DNA from: Methylobacterium oryzae
GTDB taxonomy: Bacteria; Pseudomonadota; Alphaproteobacteria; Rhizobiales; Beijerinckiaceae
DNA length: 64,000 nucleotides
Assembly (NCBI RefSeq): GCF_021398735.1
Contig: NZ_CP090349.1
Span: 4,421,001-4,485,000, forward strand
Direction of reading: 5' to 3'
Below the pieces are notes generated by a model. That model was not told the DNA's origin and did not search any database. It was given only the letters and a program-made list of their open reading frames with translations. Position numbers and translations under genes: made by a program. This document shows positions 9,442 to 18,574 of the stretch, piece after piece (position 1 is the stretch's first letter; each line of letters begins with the position of its first letter).

Positions 9442-10152
9442 TCAGGCGTTCGGGTCCGGCTCGTCCTCCAGCCCCATGCGGCGCAGGACGGCCAGCGCGA
9501 GCGGCCGGCTGATGCGGCGGCCGCGCCCGAGGGCGTCGCGGTCGAGCTCGGCGACGACGTCGCGGGCTCGGCCCAGCGACCGGTCGATCCGCAGGGCCAG
9601 CGCCTCGATGACGCCGAGATCGACCACCAGCTGCCGGTCCACGAACAGCTTGACCAGGACGGCACGCAGGAGCGCGTCGTCCGGCGCCTCGATGGCGATG
9701 CGCGGCGCGAGGCGAAGCCGCGAGCGCAGATCAGGCGTCGTGAGGCCGAGGGCGTCGATACCCGTGGCGCTGGTCAGCAGAACCGGGCAGCCTCGCTCGC
9801 GGGCGCGGTTGAGCAGGTGGAACAGCGCCGCCTCGTCGCGCCGCTCCGCCCGGTCGATGTCCTCCACGACCAGCGCCCCGTTGGAGACGAGGTGCTGGAC
9901 CGCGTCGGCACCCAGCTCGGCGGCCGGGAGGGTCCAGGCGTGGGCCCGCTCGGCCCAGATCGCCGCGAGGTGGCTCTTGCCGCTGCCGGAGGGGCCGGTG
10001 AGGACCAAGACGCTGTCGGGCCAGTCCGGCCACGCCTCGATCAGCGCGTAGGCGGCCTCGTTGGCCGGTCCGACGAGGAAATCCTCGCGCCCGTAGCGGG
10101 GGTCGAGCGGCAGGTCGAAGGCCAGCTGCCGGGGTGGGGCGTTCTCGCGCAT
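9442..10152 (-). CDS. hdaA: DnaA-related regulatory inactivator (HdaA)
   Basis: 236 aa, consisting of only the AAA+ part of DnaA without its DNA-binding domain. The N-terminus carries a beta-clamp-binding motif (RQLAFDLPLD, residues 8-17), followed by Walker A GPSGSGKS (53-60), Walker B ALVVEDIDR (about 93-101) and a sensor region (LLTSATGIDALG). In E. coli and Caulobacter, Hda/HdaA binds the DNA polymerase clamp and stimulates ATP hydrolysis by DnaA, preventing re-initiation of replication. It is placed 13 bases after the AI-2E-type permease and upstream of ppk, an arrangement seen in related alphaproteobacteria. The length fits Hda rather than DnaA. Confidence 0.88.
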   Translation of the reverse strand: MRENAPPRQLAFDLPLDPRYGREDFLVGPANEAAYALIEAWPDWPDSVLVLTGPSGSGKSHLAAIWAERAHAWTLPAAELGADAVQHLVSNGALVVEDIDRAERRDEAALFHLLNRARERGCPVLLTSATGIDALGLTTPDLRSRLRLAPRIAIEAPDDALLRAVLVKLFVDRQLVVDLGVIEALALRIDRSLGRARDVVAELDRDALGRGRRISRPLALAVLRRMGLEDEPDPNA

Positions 10153-10165
10153 AGGCCGCTCAGGA

Positions 10166-11290
10166 TCATCCCGCGCCCGCGGAGGTCAAGGCCGAAGCGT
10201 CCTTGCCCTCGTGCTCGATCAGGATCGGCTGCCCGGCGTGGTAGAGGCGGCTCTCCAGGTAGCGGGCCAGGGCGAAGCGGACCAGCACGCCGATCGAGGC
10301 CGCGATCGGGACGGCGAGCAGCAGCCCGACGAAGCCGAACAGCGTCCCGAAGGCGAGCAGGGCGAACATTAGCCAGACCGGGTGCAGCCCCGTGGAATCG
10401 CCGACGAGCTTCGGCGAGATGACGTTGCCCTCCAGGAACTGGCCGACGAGGAAGACGGCGACGGTCAGGCCGAGATGCAGCCAGTCTCCGGAGGGCCAGA
10501 ACTGGACGAGCGCGACGCCCACGGAGAGCATGAAGCCGGTGAGCGTGCCGACGTAGGGGATGAAGGTCAGGAACCCGGCGATCAGGCCGATCAGCACGCC
10601 GAAGTTGAGGCCGACCAGCCACAGGCCGACGGCGTAGAAGCTGCCCAGGATGAGGCAGACCAGGGTCTGGCCGCGGACGTAGCCGGTGACCGCCCCGTCG
10701 ATCTGACGCGCCAGCTCGCGCACCGTCGCCCGATGCCGGGGCGGCACCCAGCCGTCGATGGCGGCGACCATCCGGTCCCAGTCGACGAGGATGTAGAAGG
10801 CGACGACCGGCGTCACGACCAGCAGGGAGGCGATCGAGATCAGCGCTTGGCTGCCCGACCAGAGCGATTTCAGGAAGGCCAGGAGCCACGTGCCGGCCTG
10901 GGTGGCGAGCGTCCCCACGGAGGATTGCAGCTCGTTAAGGACGTTCGCGCCGCCGACGCGCTCGAGCAGGGTCCCGGACCGCTCGGCGATGATCGCCTGG
11001 AGCCGCGACACCATTCCGGGCAGCGCGTTGACGAGCGCCACGACCTGGTTGGCCGTGAGCGGGATCAGGATCAGCAGCGTCACGACGAGGACGACGACGA
11101 ACAGCGCCAGGATCAGCAGGCTGGCCGCCAGACGCCCGAGGCCGAGCCGCTCCAGCCGGTCTGCCAGGGGGTCGAGGAGGTAGGCCAGCGTGATGCCGGC
11201 CACGAACGGCAGCATCACCTCCCGCAGGAGGTAGACGATCAATCCCAGGGCCACGACAGCGGCCAGCCCGATCACAGCCCGTGCGCGCAC
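10166..11290 (-). CDS. AI-2E-family (PerM-type) membrane permease
   Basis: 374 aa integral membrane protein of the AI-2 exporter superfamily (PF01594). Hydrophobic segments cluster at residues about 5-30, 55-90, 150-180 and 210-345; the C-terminal half contains the family-typical FIPYVGTLTGFMLSV, FLVGQFLEGNVISPKLVGDS and GLHPVWLMFALLAFGTLFGF. The start is GTG at 11290 with a strong GGGGGAG ribosome site 8 bases before it. Members range from signal exporters to Na+/H+ antiporters; the cargo here is unknown. It is divergent from purM across 143 bases and is the first gene of the run continuing with hdaA. Confidence 0.85.
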   Translation of the reverse strand: MRARAVIGLAAVVALGLIVYLLREVMLPFVAGITLAYLLDPLADRLERLGLGRLAASLLILALFVVVLVVTLLILIPLTANQVVALVNALPGMVSRLQAIIAERSGTLLERVGGANVLNELQSSVGTLATQAGTWLLAFLKSLWSGSQALISIASLLVVTPVVAFYILVDWDRMVAAIDGWVPPRHRATVRELARQIDGAVTGYVRGQTLVCLILGSFYAVGLWLVGLNFGVLIGLIAGFLTFIPYVGTLTGFMLSVGVALVQFWPSGDWLHLGLTVAVFLVGQFLEGNVISPKLVGDSTGLHPVWLMFALLAFGTLFGFVGLLLAVPIAASIGVLVRFALARYLESRLYHAGQPILIEHEGKDASALTSAGAG

Positions 11291-11433
11291 GATGACGCTC
11301 CCCCCAGCAGCACACCACGCCAGCGGGCAGAGTGGGTATGCGGAGCGCGCCGATCAAGGCGCCGCCGGCACGACTCGCGCGGCGCGCGGGAAGCCGCTAG
11401 AGCGGGGCCAGTATTCAGCGAGGTGGCGCGGGC

Positions 11434-12513
11434 ATGACGGCCAAGGACGGCAACGAGCCGAAGACGGGGCTGACCTACGCGGCGGCGGGCGTCGATATCG
11501 ATGCCGGCAACGCCATGGTCGAGACGATCAAGCCGCTGGTGCGCTCGACCCGGCGCCCGGGCGCCGACGCCGAGATCGGCGGGTTCGGCGGCCTGTTCGA
11601 CCTGAAGGCCGCGGGCTTCCGCGACCCGATCCTGGTCGCCGCCAACGACGGCGTCGGCACCAAGGTCAAGATCGCCATCGAGACCGGACGCCACGACACG
11701 ATCGGCATCGACCTCGTGGCGATGTGCGTGAACGACATCATCGTCCAGGGCGCCGAGCCGCTGTTCTTCCTCGACTACTACGCGACCGGCAAGCTGGTCC
11801 CCGGCGTCGGCGCCGACATCGTGCGCGGCATCGCCGAGGGCTGCCGGCAGGCCGGCTGCGCGCTGATCGGCGGCGAGACCGCCGAGATGCCGGGCCTCTA
11901 CGACGGGTCCGACTACGACCTCGCGGGCTTCTCGGTCGGCGCCGCCGAGCGCGGCGCGCTTCTACCGCGGCTTGGCATCCGGCCCGGAGACGTCGTGCTC
12001 GGCCTGCCCTCCTCCGGCGTCCATTCCAACGGCTTCTCGCTGGTCCGCCGGATCGTCGCGAAGACGGGTCTCGGCTGGGACGCGCCGGCCCCGTTCGCCC
12101 CGGGCCGCAGCCTCGGCGAGGCGCTGCTGGAGCCGACCCGGATCTACGTGAAGCCGCTGCTCGCGGCGCTGGGCGCCACCGACGGGATCCGGGCGCTCGC
12201 CCACATCACGGGCGGCGGCTTCCCCGACAACCTCCCCCGGGTCCTGCCGGACGAAGTCGGCATCGCCGTCGACCTCGATGCCGTGACCCCGCCGCCGGTC
12301 TTCGGCTGGCTCGCCCGCGAGGGCGGCGTCGCCGAGGCCGAGATGCTGCGGACCTTCAACTGCGGGATCGGCATGGTGGTGATCGCCGCCGCCGACGCGG
12401 TCGACGACGTCGACGAGGCCCTGACCCGGGCCGGCGAGACCCCGGTCCGCCTCGGACGGATCACGGCGCGCGGCCCCGAGCCGGTGACCTTCAGCGGCCG
12501 CCTCGCCCTGTGA
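11434..12513 (+). CDS. purM: Phosphoribosylformylglycinamidine cyclo-ligase
   Basis: 359 aa; ATP-dependent closure of the imidazole ring of FGAM to give AIR, step five of purine synthesis, in the cytosol. Characteristic stretches are the N-terminal [15 protein letters not shown], the glycine-rich [11 protein letters not shown], the [15 protein letters not shown] region and [15 protein letters not shown]. Length and motif order are normal. The ATG at 11434 follows an AGGTGG ribosome site. The stop codon overlaps the purN start (TGATG), so the two are translationally coupled; this pair is a common purine operon. Confidence 0.97.
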   Translation: MTAKDGNEPKTGLTYAAAGVDIDAGNAMVETIKPLVRSTRRPGADAEIGGFGGLFDLKAAGFRDPILVAANDGVGTKVKIAIETGRHDTIGIDLVAMCVNDIIVQGAEPLFFLDYYATGKLVPGVGADIVRGIAEGCRQAGCALIGGETAEMPGLYDGSDYDLAGFSVGAAERGALLPRLGIRPGDVVLGLPSSGVHSNGFSLVRRIVAKTGLGWDAPAPFAPGRSLGEALLEPTRIYVKPLLAALGATDGIRALAHITGGGFPDNLPRVLPDEVGIAVDLDAVTPPPVFGWLAREGGVAEAEMLRTFNCGIGMVVIAAADAVDDVDEALTRAGETPVRLGRITARGPEPVTFSGRLAL

Positions 12514-13163
12514 TGGCGTCCGCCCGCAAGACCCGCGTCGCGATCCTCATCTCGGGGCGCGGCTCGAACATGCTGGCGCTGCTGGAAGCCGCGAAGGATC
12601 CCGCCTTCCCGGCCGAGATCGTGCTGGTCCTGTCGAACCGCCCGGAGGCCGCCGGCCTCGCCCAAGCGGCCGAGGCCGGCATCCCGACGCAGGCCATCGA
12701 TCACCGGGCCTTCGCCGACCGGGCCGGTTTCGACGCCGCCCTCGACGCGGCGCTGCGGGCGGCCGAGGTCGACCTCGTCTGCCTCGCGGGCTTCATGCGG
12801 ATCCTGACGACCGACTTCGTTGCGTCCTGGGCCGGCCGGATGCTCAACATCCACCCGTCGCTCCTGCCCCTGTTCAAGGGCACCCACACGCACCGGCAGG
12901 CGCTGGACGCGGGCGTGCGCCTTCACGGCTGCACGGTCCACTTCGTGGTGCCGGAACTCGACGCCGGACCGATCGTCGCCCAGGTTGCGGTCCCGGTCCG
13001 CCAGGACGACGATCCCGACAGCCTCGCCGACCGCGTGATCGTGCAGGAGCGGCGGCTCTACCCCGCGGTGCTCGCCCTGGTGGCGGGCGGCCGCGCCCGT
13101 CTGGACGGCGATCGCGTCGTGATCGACGAGAGGGCGCCGGACGGCGCTCTGTTCAGCCTCTAG
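12513..13163 (+). CDS. purN: Phosphoribosylglycinamide formyltransferase
   Basis: 216 aa; transfers a formyl group from 10-formyltetrahydrofolate to GAR in purine synthesis. It shows the nucleotide-binding ISGRGSNMLALL near residue 13, the catalytic block FMRILTTDFVASW...MLNIHPSLLPLFKG with the Asn-His pair, and the active-site aspartate region VVPELDAGPIVAQ. The start ATG at 12513 overlaps the purM stop by one base; an open frame continues far upstream across purM, but that is a frame shadow. The gene ends 141 bases before a convergent secreted-protein gene. Confidence 0.97.
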   Translation: MASARKTRVAILISGRGSNMLALLEAAKDPAFPAEIVLVLSNRPEAAGLAQAAEAGIPTQAIDHRAFADRAGFDAALDAALRAAEVDLVCLAGFMRILTTDFVASWAGRMLNIHPSLLPLFKGTHTHRQALDAGVRLHGCTVHFVVPELDAGPIVAQVAVPVRQDDDPDSLADRVIVQERRLYPAVLALVAGGRARLDGDRVVIDERAPDGALFSL

Positions 13164-13304
13164 GCGGCGGTAGCACGGGCGTTTCCGTCCGCGCGAGCGG
13201 GGCGCCGCGATCCGGCCGCGCCACGCTCGCCATGTTCCGCCCCCGGGGCTGCTCCGCCGACGAAGACGGTGCGCGGACCCGGAGGCCTTCGAAGCTCTGG
13301 GCGC

Positions 13305-13670
13305 TCAGACCGGGCGCTGGAGCTTGCAGCTGTCCAGGGCCGAGAGCGCCTTAGCGCGGGCGGTGTCGTTGAAGTAGCCGGTGGTCCGGTAGGCCTCGAT
13401 CTCGGAGGCGTCGAGGCTGCGCAGCGTCTGCCGCGCGTAGCAGCCGCAGGGACGCTCCAGGGAGGCCTCGCTGGCGCTGGTCATGCGGGCCTGGACCACC
13501 GTGCAGGCGTGGCGCACGCGGCCCTCGAGGTTGGTCTTGCTGGCGGTCTTGAGAGCGGGGTCCGGCTCGTACTGCTGGAACGGGGCCGAGGATCCGCCCG
13601 CGAGGGCGGCGGTCGCGCCGAGGGCGAACAGGCCGGTCGCGATCAGCAGGGGCAGGCGGCGCATCGTCAT
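13305..13670 (-). CDS. Small secreted Cys-containing protein of unknown function
   Basis: 121 aa from ATG 13670 (a second ATG at 13664 is equally possible). Residues 1-24 form a clear Sec signal peptide (LPLLIATGLFALGATAALAGG). The mature part is about 95 residues with four cysteines (HACTVV, PCGCYARQ, DSCKLQ), suggesting disulfides in the periplasm, and a helical SLDASEIEAYRTTGYFND segment. I do not recognise the family. It stands between the convergent purMN operon and ndk, which reads the same way. Confidence 0.7.
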   Translation of the reverse strand: MTMRRLPLLIATGLFALGATAALAGGSSAPFQQYEPDPALKTASKTNLEGRVRHACTVVQARMTSASEASLERPCGCYARQTLRSLDASEIEAYRTTGYFNDTARAKALSALDSCKLQRPV

Positions 13671-13843
13671 GGTCGGGGTCGTCCGGGGGCTGAGATTGGC
13701 TAAGCTCGGCCGTTGGACGCTCCCGGGCTCCGTCCCGTCAAGGACGACCCGGTCACACAGGGCGGCATTCCCGGCGCCGCCGGGTACGGGGCGCGCGAAT
13801 GGCGGGTCGGTGTGCCCAACCCGCCACCGCGCGCCGCCTCGCC

Positions 13844-14266
13844 TCAGGCGGCGATGTCGGAATCCTTGAAGAACTGCGCGATCTCGAGCTTGGCGTTCTC
13901 GGCGCTGTCGGAGCCGTGGACGGTGTTCTCGCCGACGGACTCGGCGAACTTCTTGCGGATCGTGCCCTCGGCGGCCTGGGCCGGGTTCGTGGCACCCATC
14001 ACCTCACGGTACTTGGCGACGGCGTTCTCGCCCTCGAGGACCTGAACCACCACCGGGCCGGAGGTCATGAAGGTCACGAGCTCGCCGAAGAACGGGCGCT
14101 CCTTGTGCACCTCGTAGAACTTCTCGGCCTGCTCCTTGGTCATGCGGATGCGGCGCTGGCCGACGATGCGCAGGCCGGCCTCCTCGATGACGGCGTTGAC
14201 CGCGCCGGTCAGGTTCCGCCGCGTCGCGTCGGGCTTCAGGATCGAGAAGGTGCGCTCGGTGGCCAT
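13844..14266 (-). CDS. ndk: Nucleoside diphosphate kinase
   Basis: 140 aa, the usual length. It exchanges gamma phosphates between nucleoside di- and triphosphates through a phosphohistidine. The N-terminal [18 protein letters not shown], the central [20 protein letters not shown] and the catalytic His117 in [14 protein letters not shown] are all present. The gene is monocistronic, with GC-rich hairpins around the stop and at 13800-13826 that could help termination, although no T-run follows them. Confidence 0.98.
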   Translation of the reverse strand: MATERTFSILKPDATRRNLTGAVNAVIEEAGLRIVGQRRIRMTKEQAEKFYEVHKERPFFGELVTFMTSGPVVVQVLEGENAVAKYREVMGATNPAQAAEGTIRKKFAESVGENTVHGSDSAENAKLEIAQFFKDSDIAA

Positions 14267-14534
14267 GGTGCGTCCGGTCTGTCTGTGGAAAAGATCTGCG
14301 GCGCGCCGGCGATCCGGACACGCCGCGGCAGCGAGAATTTCGCTTCGGCGCCGGGCTTATAGCGGGCGCCCCCCGGTGCCTCAAGCGGCCCGGCGCGCCC
14401 TGGCGGGGCAAGCGCGGCCGTGGCTCTGCCGCAACACCGCCGAAGAATCGCCCGATTGCGGCGGCTCAGTCGCGCACCAACCGACTTCGTACACCCCTCG
14501 GGCGCCCGCGGCGCCCCAATCCCGGAGACGAACC

Positions 14535-14999
14535 ATGCGACTCGCTCTCAGCGCCAGCCTGCTTCTCGCCGGCCTCACCGCCGCCTCCGCCGACACGGGC
14601 AAGGACCCGTCCGGCACCTGGCTCACCGGCGACGGCCGCGCCAAGATCCGGATCGACCGCTGCGGCCCCGGCCAGAAGCTGGTCTGCGGCAAGGTCGTCT
14701 GGCTCAAGACGCCGACCTTCGACAACGGCGCCCCGCGCACCGACCTCAAGAATCCCGACCCGAAGAAGCGCGCCCGTCCGGTAATCGGTCTCCAGCTGAT
14801 CGAAGGTCTGAAGCCGGACGACGCGAAGTTCACCGGCGAGCTCTACAATATCGAGGAAGGCAAGATCTACACGGTCAGCCTCGAGCGGGAGAGCGAGGCC
14901 GAGCTCAACGTGTCGGGCTGCATGCTCAAGATCCTGTGCGGGTCGCAGACCTGGACGCGCGTGCCGGACGTGAACCAGCAGGCCGCCAACAAGAACTGA
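14535..14999 (+). CDS. Secreted DUF2147 protein
   Basis: 154 aa. The ATG at 14535 follows a GGAG site (CCGGAGACGAACC) and opens a Sec signal peptide (MRLALSASLLLAGLTAASA). The mature domain fits DUF2147: DPSGTWLTGDGRAKIRIDRC, the LVCGKVVWLKTPTFDNG block, VIGLQLIEGLKPDD and a C-terminal MLKILCGSQTWTR. Members are small periplasmic beta-rich proteins of unknown role, some linked to envelope or stress responses. Upstream in-frame starts give a longer protein without conserved sequence. The stop lies 6 bases from the stop of the convergent GST gene. Confidence 0.85.
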   Translation: MRLALSASLLLAGLTAASADTGKDPSGTWLTGDGRAKIRIDRCGPGQKLVCGKVVWLKTPTFDNGAPRTDLKNPDPKKRARPVIGLQLIEGLKPDDAKFTGELYNIEEGKIYTVSLERESEAELNVSGCMLKILCGSQTWTRVPDVNQQAANKN

Positions 15000-15005
15000 G
15001 CTTCG

Positions 15006-15641
15006 TCAGATCGCCGCGAGGCCGCGCTGCACTGCCGGCCTCGCCAGGATGCTCTCGAGCCACCGGGCGACGTTCGGGAGGGTGTCGATGTCGACACCCT
15101 GCTTGAAGTTGAGCTTCGCCCAAGTGAACGTCGCGATGTCGGCGACGGAGTAGTCCTCGGCCAGGAAGGCGCGCCCCTCGAGGCGCCGCTCCAGCACGCC
15201 GTAGAGGCGCTTGGCCTCGGCGGTGAATCGGTCGATCGCGTAAGGCAGCTTCTCGGGCGCATAGATCTTGAAGTGGTGCGTCTGCCCGAGCATCGGCCCG
15301 AAGCCCGCCACCTGCCAGAACAGCCATTCGTCGACCGCCACGCGGGCGCGCTCGTCGGTCGGGTAGAACTGCCCGGTCTTCCGGCCGAGATACTGCAGGA
15401 TCGCGCCTGATTCGAAGACCGAGATCGGCAGTCCGCCCGGACCGTCCGGATCGACGATGGCCGGGATCTTGTTGTTGGGCGAGATCGCCAGGAAGTCGGG
15501 CGCGAACTGCTCGTTCTTCGCGATGTCCACGGGAACGATGCGATAGGGGAGCCCGCACTCCTCCAGCATGATCGGGATCTTCCAGCCGTTCGGCGTACTC
15601 CATGTGTGGACGTCGATCGGCCGCCCGGACACCGCTGCCAT
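15006..15641 (-). CDS. Glutathione S-transferase family protein, YfcG-like
   Basis: 211 aa from the ATG at 15641, which has AGGAG about 10 bases before it; a longer frame to 15878 has no conserved sequence. The N-terminal thioredoxin-fold domain reads HTWSTPNGWKIPIMLEECGL and AISPNNKIPAIVD, closely resembling YfcG/Ure2-like (Nu-class) enzymes that act as glutathione-dependent disulfide reductases. The glutathione gamma-glutamyl site is ISVFESGAILQYLGRKTG. The C-terminal helical domain follows, with the SVADIATFTW N-capping motif. Cytosolic thiol redox or detoxification is inferred; the substrate is unknown. Confidence 0.9.
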   Translation of the reverse strand: MAAVSGRPIDVHTWSTPNGWKIPIMLEECGLPYRIVPVDIAKNEQFAPDFLAISPNNKIPAIVDPDGPGGLPISVFESGAILQYLGRKTGQFYPTDERARVAVDEWLFWQVAGFGPMLGQTHHFKIYAPEKLPYAIDRFTAEAKRLYGVLERRLEGRAFLAEDYSVADIATFTWAKLNFKQGVDIDTLPNVARWLESILARPAVQRGLAAI

Positions 15642-15881
15642 GCTCTGCCTGCTCCTGGACCCGATCGTCGGCGGCGCGGTGGTCCTCCGCCGTTTCCGAA
15701 TTGCCCCGGCAGTGAAGACGATTTCCCGGCCGCGCTCAAGGGCACCGCGCCCGTAGACGCGGTCGCACGGCGAAGCTGCGCCGGGGCTGGCGGCGGCGGC
15801 GCGGCCGGGCTTGCCGGCGCCGCAGGAGAGCGGCGAGATTGCGGCTCGGGCGCCGGAACGGCGCCCGAGGGGGAACATCCG

Positions 15882-16190
15882 ATGATCGATCGTCTCGTCA
15901 GGATCGCGGTCCTGTCCGCGCCGCTGCTCGCCGCCTGCCCGGCTCTCGCCAAGGAGCCACCTGCCAAGGAATCACCCGCTAAGGAAGCACCCACGAAGGC
16001 GCCGCCCGCCGCCGAGGCGCCGGCCGCCAGGGCGCCGAGCGCGGGCCAGTCCGCCGCCCGCGATCGCCAGAAGACCTGCGGCACCGAGTGGCGCGCCCTG
16101 ACCGACGCGCAGAAGGCCGCGCAGGGACCGAAATGGCCGCAGTACTGGAGCAAGTGCAACAAGCGCCTGAAAGGTGGCGACAAGGCCTGA
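15882..16190 (+). CDS. Small secreted protein with Lys/Glu/Pro/Ala-rich linker
   Basis: 102 aa with a Sec signal peptide (residues 1-23, ending PALA), then an unstructured linker built from short imperfect repeats (KEPPAKESPAKEAPTKAPP), visible in the DNA as near-repeats of aaggaa/gcc units. The C-terminal 40 residues (RQKTCGTEWRALTDAQKAA, then WPQYWSKCNKRLK) hold two cysteines and a conserved Trp pair. This small C-x(n)-W-x(n)-C domain recurs in secreted proteins of Methylobacterium-like bacteria and loosely recalls PsiF; I assign no function. It lies 126 bases ahead of the FUSC gene, same strand. Confidence 0.65.
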   Translation: MIDRLVRIAVLSAPLLAACPALAKEPPAKESPAKEAPTKAPPAAEAPAARAPSAGQSAARDRQKTCGTEWRALTDAQKAAQGPKWPQYWSKCNKRLKGGDKA

Positions 16191-16316
16191 TCGGCTAGAA
16201 CCGCGGGGCGTTCCGTTCGTTCGAACATCCGCGGCGGGTTGGCAGGAGGCACGAGGCGATGACGGACCCTTCTCCGTCCGGTCGGGCGGTGGACAGCGCG
16301 CCGCGCGGGGTCCGGC

Positions 16317-18356
16317 ATGGCTGAGGCCCCCGCCGGCTCCGTCGCAGATCGCCGCCCCGAACCGCTCGGCGACCGCGTCCTGGCGTTCCTCGATGCCTGG
16401 GTGCCGAAGCCGGCCGCCTGGGCCTTCGCGCTGCGGATCTGGATGGCCATGATGCTGGCGCTGGCCGCCGCATTCTGGCTCCAGCTCGACAGCGCCTCGT
16501 CCGCCGCCACCTGCGTGGCGATCCTCGCCCAGCCCAAGCGGGGGCAGGCGATCTCGAAGGCGGTCTACCGCCTGCTCGGCACGCTCGTCGGCGCGGCGGT
16601 GGCGCTCGTCTTCATGGCGCTCTTCGGCCAGGACCGGGTGCTGCTGCTCCTCAGCTTCACCGTCTGGCTCGGCCTCTGCGTCTTCGTCGCCCAGTTTCTG
16701 CAGGACACGCGGGCCTACGGCGCGATGCTGTCCGGCTACACTGTGGCGATCATCGCGCTCGGCCAGATCGACGATCCGCAGGGGACCTTCGACGCCGCCG
16801 TGTCCCGCGTCGCCGCGATCGTGCTCGGCATCGTCGTGATCACCTTCATCAACGACGCCCTCGCCTCGCCGAGCACGTGGCGGGCGCTGCTGCCGCAGCT
16901 GCGCGCGGCCTGGGACCAGACGCGCGGCTACGCCCGCGAGACTCTGGCGTCGGGGGATCTCGGCGCCCCGCGCACCGCCGCGCTGATCCGCGCCATCGCG
17001 CCGATGCGGGCCGATGCCAGCGCCATCGCGGGCGAGCTGGACGACGGCCGGTACCGCGCGGCCGGCGCGCGCAGCTGCATCGCCGCGCTCTACGTGATGG
17101 CGGCGTCGATCCGCGGCCTCGGGGCCGCGGCCGCGTCCCTGCGCGATCCGAGCCCGGCCGTCGCGGAGGCGATGGCGATCTGCCGGCGGGTGGCCGACGC
17201 GCCCGATCCCGACGCCCTCGACCGAGACGACGAGCGCCTGCGCGACTTGGTCGACGCGGCTATCCGCGACGGGACCCGTCCCCTCGATGAGGTCGTTGTG
17301 CTCCAGCGCGCCCTCGACTTCGTCTGCGCCGCGACCTTCGCGCAGGACGGCATCCGCGCCGTCGCCGACGGCCACAGGCCTCTGCGCGACGCCGAACTGC
17401 CGACGCACCGCGATTTCCCGGTCGCCCTCCGCGGCGCCCTGCGGGTGGCCCTGAGTTTCGCGGTCACCGCCGCCACCTTCGCGGCGCTCGGCCTGCCCCA
17501 GGCCTCGTTCGCACTGGTCCAGGTGGCCGCCACCGCGGCCCTGTCGTCGATGACGCCGGACCCGAAGAAGTTCGCGAACGGCGTCGTCGTCGGCATGACG
17601 CTGGCCGCCGCCCTGGCGGGCATCGCCCGGTTCGCGCTCCTCAACGGTGTCCAGGGCTTCCCGATGCTGGCGCTCGTGATGGCGCCGGTGATCTTCCTGG
17701 GCTGCTTCCTCTCGCTGAACCCGAAGACCTTCGGGGTCGGCTTCATCCTGATCGTGTTCTTCCCCGTCCTGCTGGGGCCCTCGAACCCGCAGACCTACGA
17801 CGCCCTGAGCTTTCTGCTGAACGCGTTCCTCGTCGTCGTGGCGGCCGTGATCCTGTCGATCATCGTCCGCCTCATCCTGCCGATCTCGCCGGCCCAGCAG
17901 CGGGTCTTCGCCCTCGGTTCGGCGCGGCGGGCGCTCGCCGACGCCCTCGTCGGCCAGGGCGGCGACGCCACCACCCGCACGAGCCTGAATGCCGACCGGC
18001 TGTTCCAGTTCGCCGCCTACAGCTCGGGGAGCGCGGCGGTGCGGCAAGCGAACCTGCACCACGCCTTCGCCCTCGCCCGCCTGGAGGCCGCCGCCGCCCG
18101 GGCCCACGCGGAACTGCGCCGCCTCTGGTCGGTCAAAGCCCTGCGCGGCGCGATCCCGCGGGCGCGGGACGCCCTCGCGGCAGGCGACGATCGCGGGCTC
18201 GAGATGGCGGCGCGCGACCTAATCCGCGCCGCCTCCAGCCAGGACCGGGCGGTGCGGCTCACGACGGCCCGTGCCGCCAGCGACCTCGTCACCGCGTCGC
18301 GGACCATCGCCCGCCACAGGCGATTCCTCCAACGCCTCGACATCGCGCTATTCTGA
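16317..18356 (+). CDS. FUSC-family efflux pump (AaeB-like)
   Basis: 679 aa inner-membrane protein with the duplicated FUSC architecture: a first bundle of about five to six TM segments (about residues 40-180), a soluble region (about 185-365), a second TM bundle (about 370-520, VALSFAVTAATFAALGLPQA onward) and a C-terminal cytoplasmic domain. Fusaric-acid-resistance/AaeB proteins export aromatic acids and related weak acids together with a HlyD-type adaptor. The genes immediately after it, DUF1656 and HlyD, are exactly those partners. The ATG at 16317 is the likely start. No regulator is encoded next to it, so inducer and substrate are unknown. Confidence 0.9.
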   Translation: MAEAPAGSVADRRPEPLGDRVLAFLDAWVPKPAAWAFALRIWMAMMLALAAAFWLQLDSASSAATCVAILAQPKRGQAISKAVYRLLGTLVGAAVALVFMALFGQDRVLLLLSFTVWLGLCVFVAQFLQDTRAYGAMLSGYTVAIIALGQIDDPQGTFDAAVSRVAAIVLGIVVITFINDALASPSTWRALLPQLRAAWDQTRGYARETLASGDLGAPRTAALIRAIAPMRADASAIAGELDDGRYRAAGARSCIAALYVMAASIRGLGAAAASLRDPSPAVAEAMAICRRVADAPDPDALDRDDERLRDLVDAAIRDGTRPLDEVVVLQRALDFVCAATFAQDGIRAVADGHRPLRDAELPTHRDFPVALRGALRVALSFAVTAATFAALGLPQASFALVQVAATAALSSMTPDPKKFANGVVVGMTLAAALAGIARFALLNGVQGFPMLALVMAPVIFLGCFLSLNPKTFGVGFILIVFFPVLLGPSNPQTYDALSFLLNAFLVVVAAVILSIIVRLILPISPAQQRVFALGSARRALADALVGQGGDATTRTSLNADRLFQFAAYSSGSAAVRQANLHHAFALARLEAAAARAHAELRRLWSVKALRGAIPRARDALAAGDDRGLEMAARDLIRAASSQDRAVRLTTARAASDLVTASRTIARHRRFLQRLDIALF

Positions 18357-18379
18357 TTGCCGCTTCTTCCGGGGTAACC

Positions 18380-18574
18380 ATGCACGAGGACATCCATGTC
18401 GGCGGGGTGCTGGTCACGGCCTTCGTCGCTTACGCGCTCGCCGCGTTCGTGATCCTGGTCGTCCTTCGCCTCGTCTTCGCCCGCATCCGCTTCAGCCGCT
18501 ACGTCGCCAACGCCCCGCTCGCCGAAGCCGGCCTCTACGTCTGTGTCCTCGCCCTCCTGATCGCGTTCATCTGA
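18380..18574 (+). CDS. DUF1656 small membrane protein (AaeX-like)
   Basis: 64 aa with two TM segments (about residues 11-34 and 45-64), a short positively charged loop between them (RIRFSRYV) and the DUF1656 start MHEDIHVGGVLV. Such proteins are almost always encoded between FUSC pumps and their HlyD adaptors; their biochemical role is not established. It starts 23 bases after the FUSC gene, and its TGA overlaps the adaptor ATG (TGATG). Confidence 0.88.
   Translation: MHEDIHVGGVLVTAFVAYALAAFVILVVLRLVFARIRFSRYVANAPLAEAGLYVCVLALLIAFI

Noticed and set aside
11292-12512. In-frame extension of purN across purM
   Set aside because: The open frame upstream of 12513 lies wholly inside purM and is Arg-rich; PurN similarity begins exactly at the ATG overlapping the purM stop.
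13800-13826. 8-base-pair hairpin downstream of ndk as an intrinsic terminator
   Set aside because: The stem tggcgggt/acccgcca is followed by GC-rich sequence rather than T residues.
15972-18107. 711-codon minus-strand frame opposite the FUSC gene
   Set aside because: Antisense shadow of a recognised membrane protein; low-complexity charged sequence without domains.
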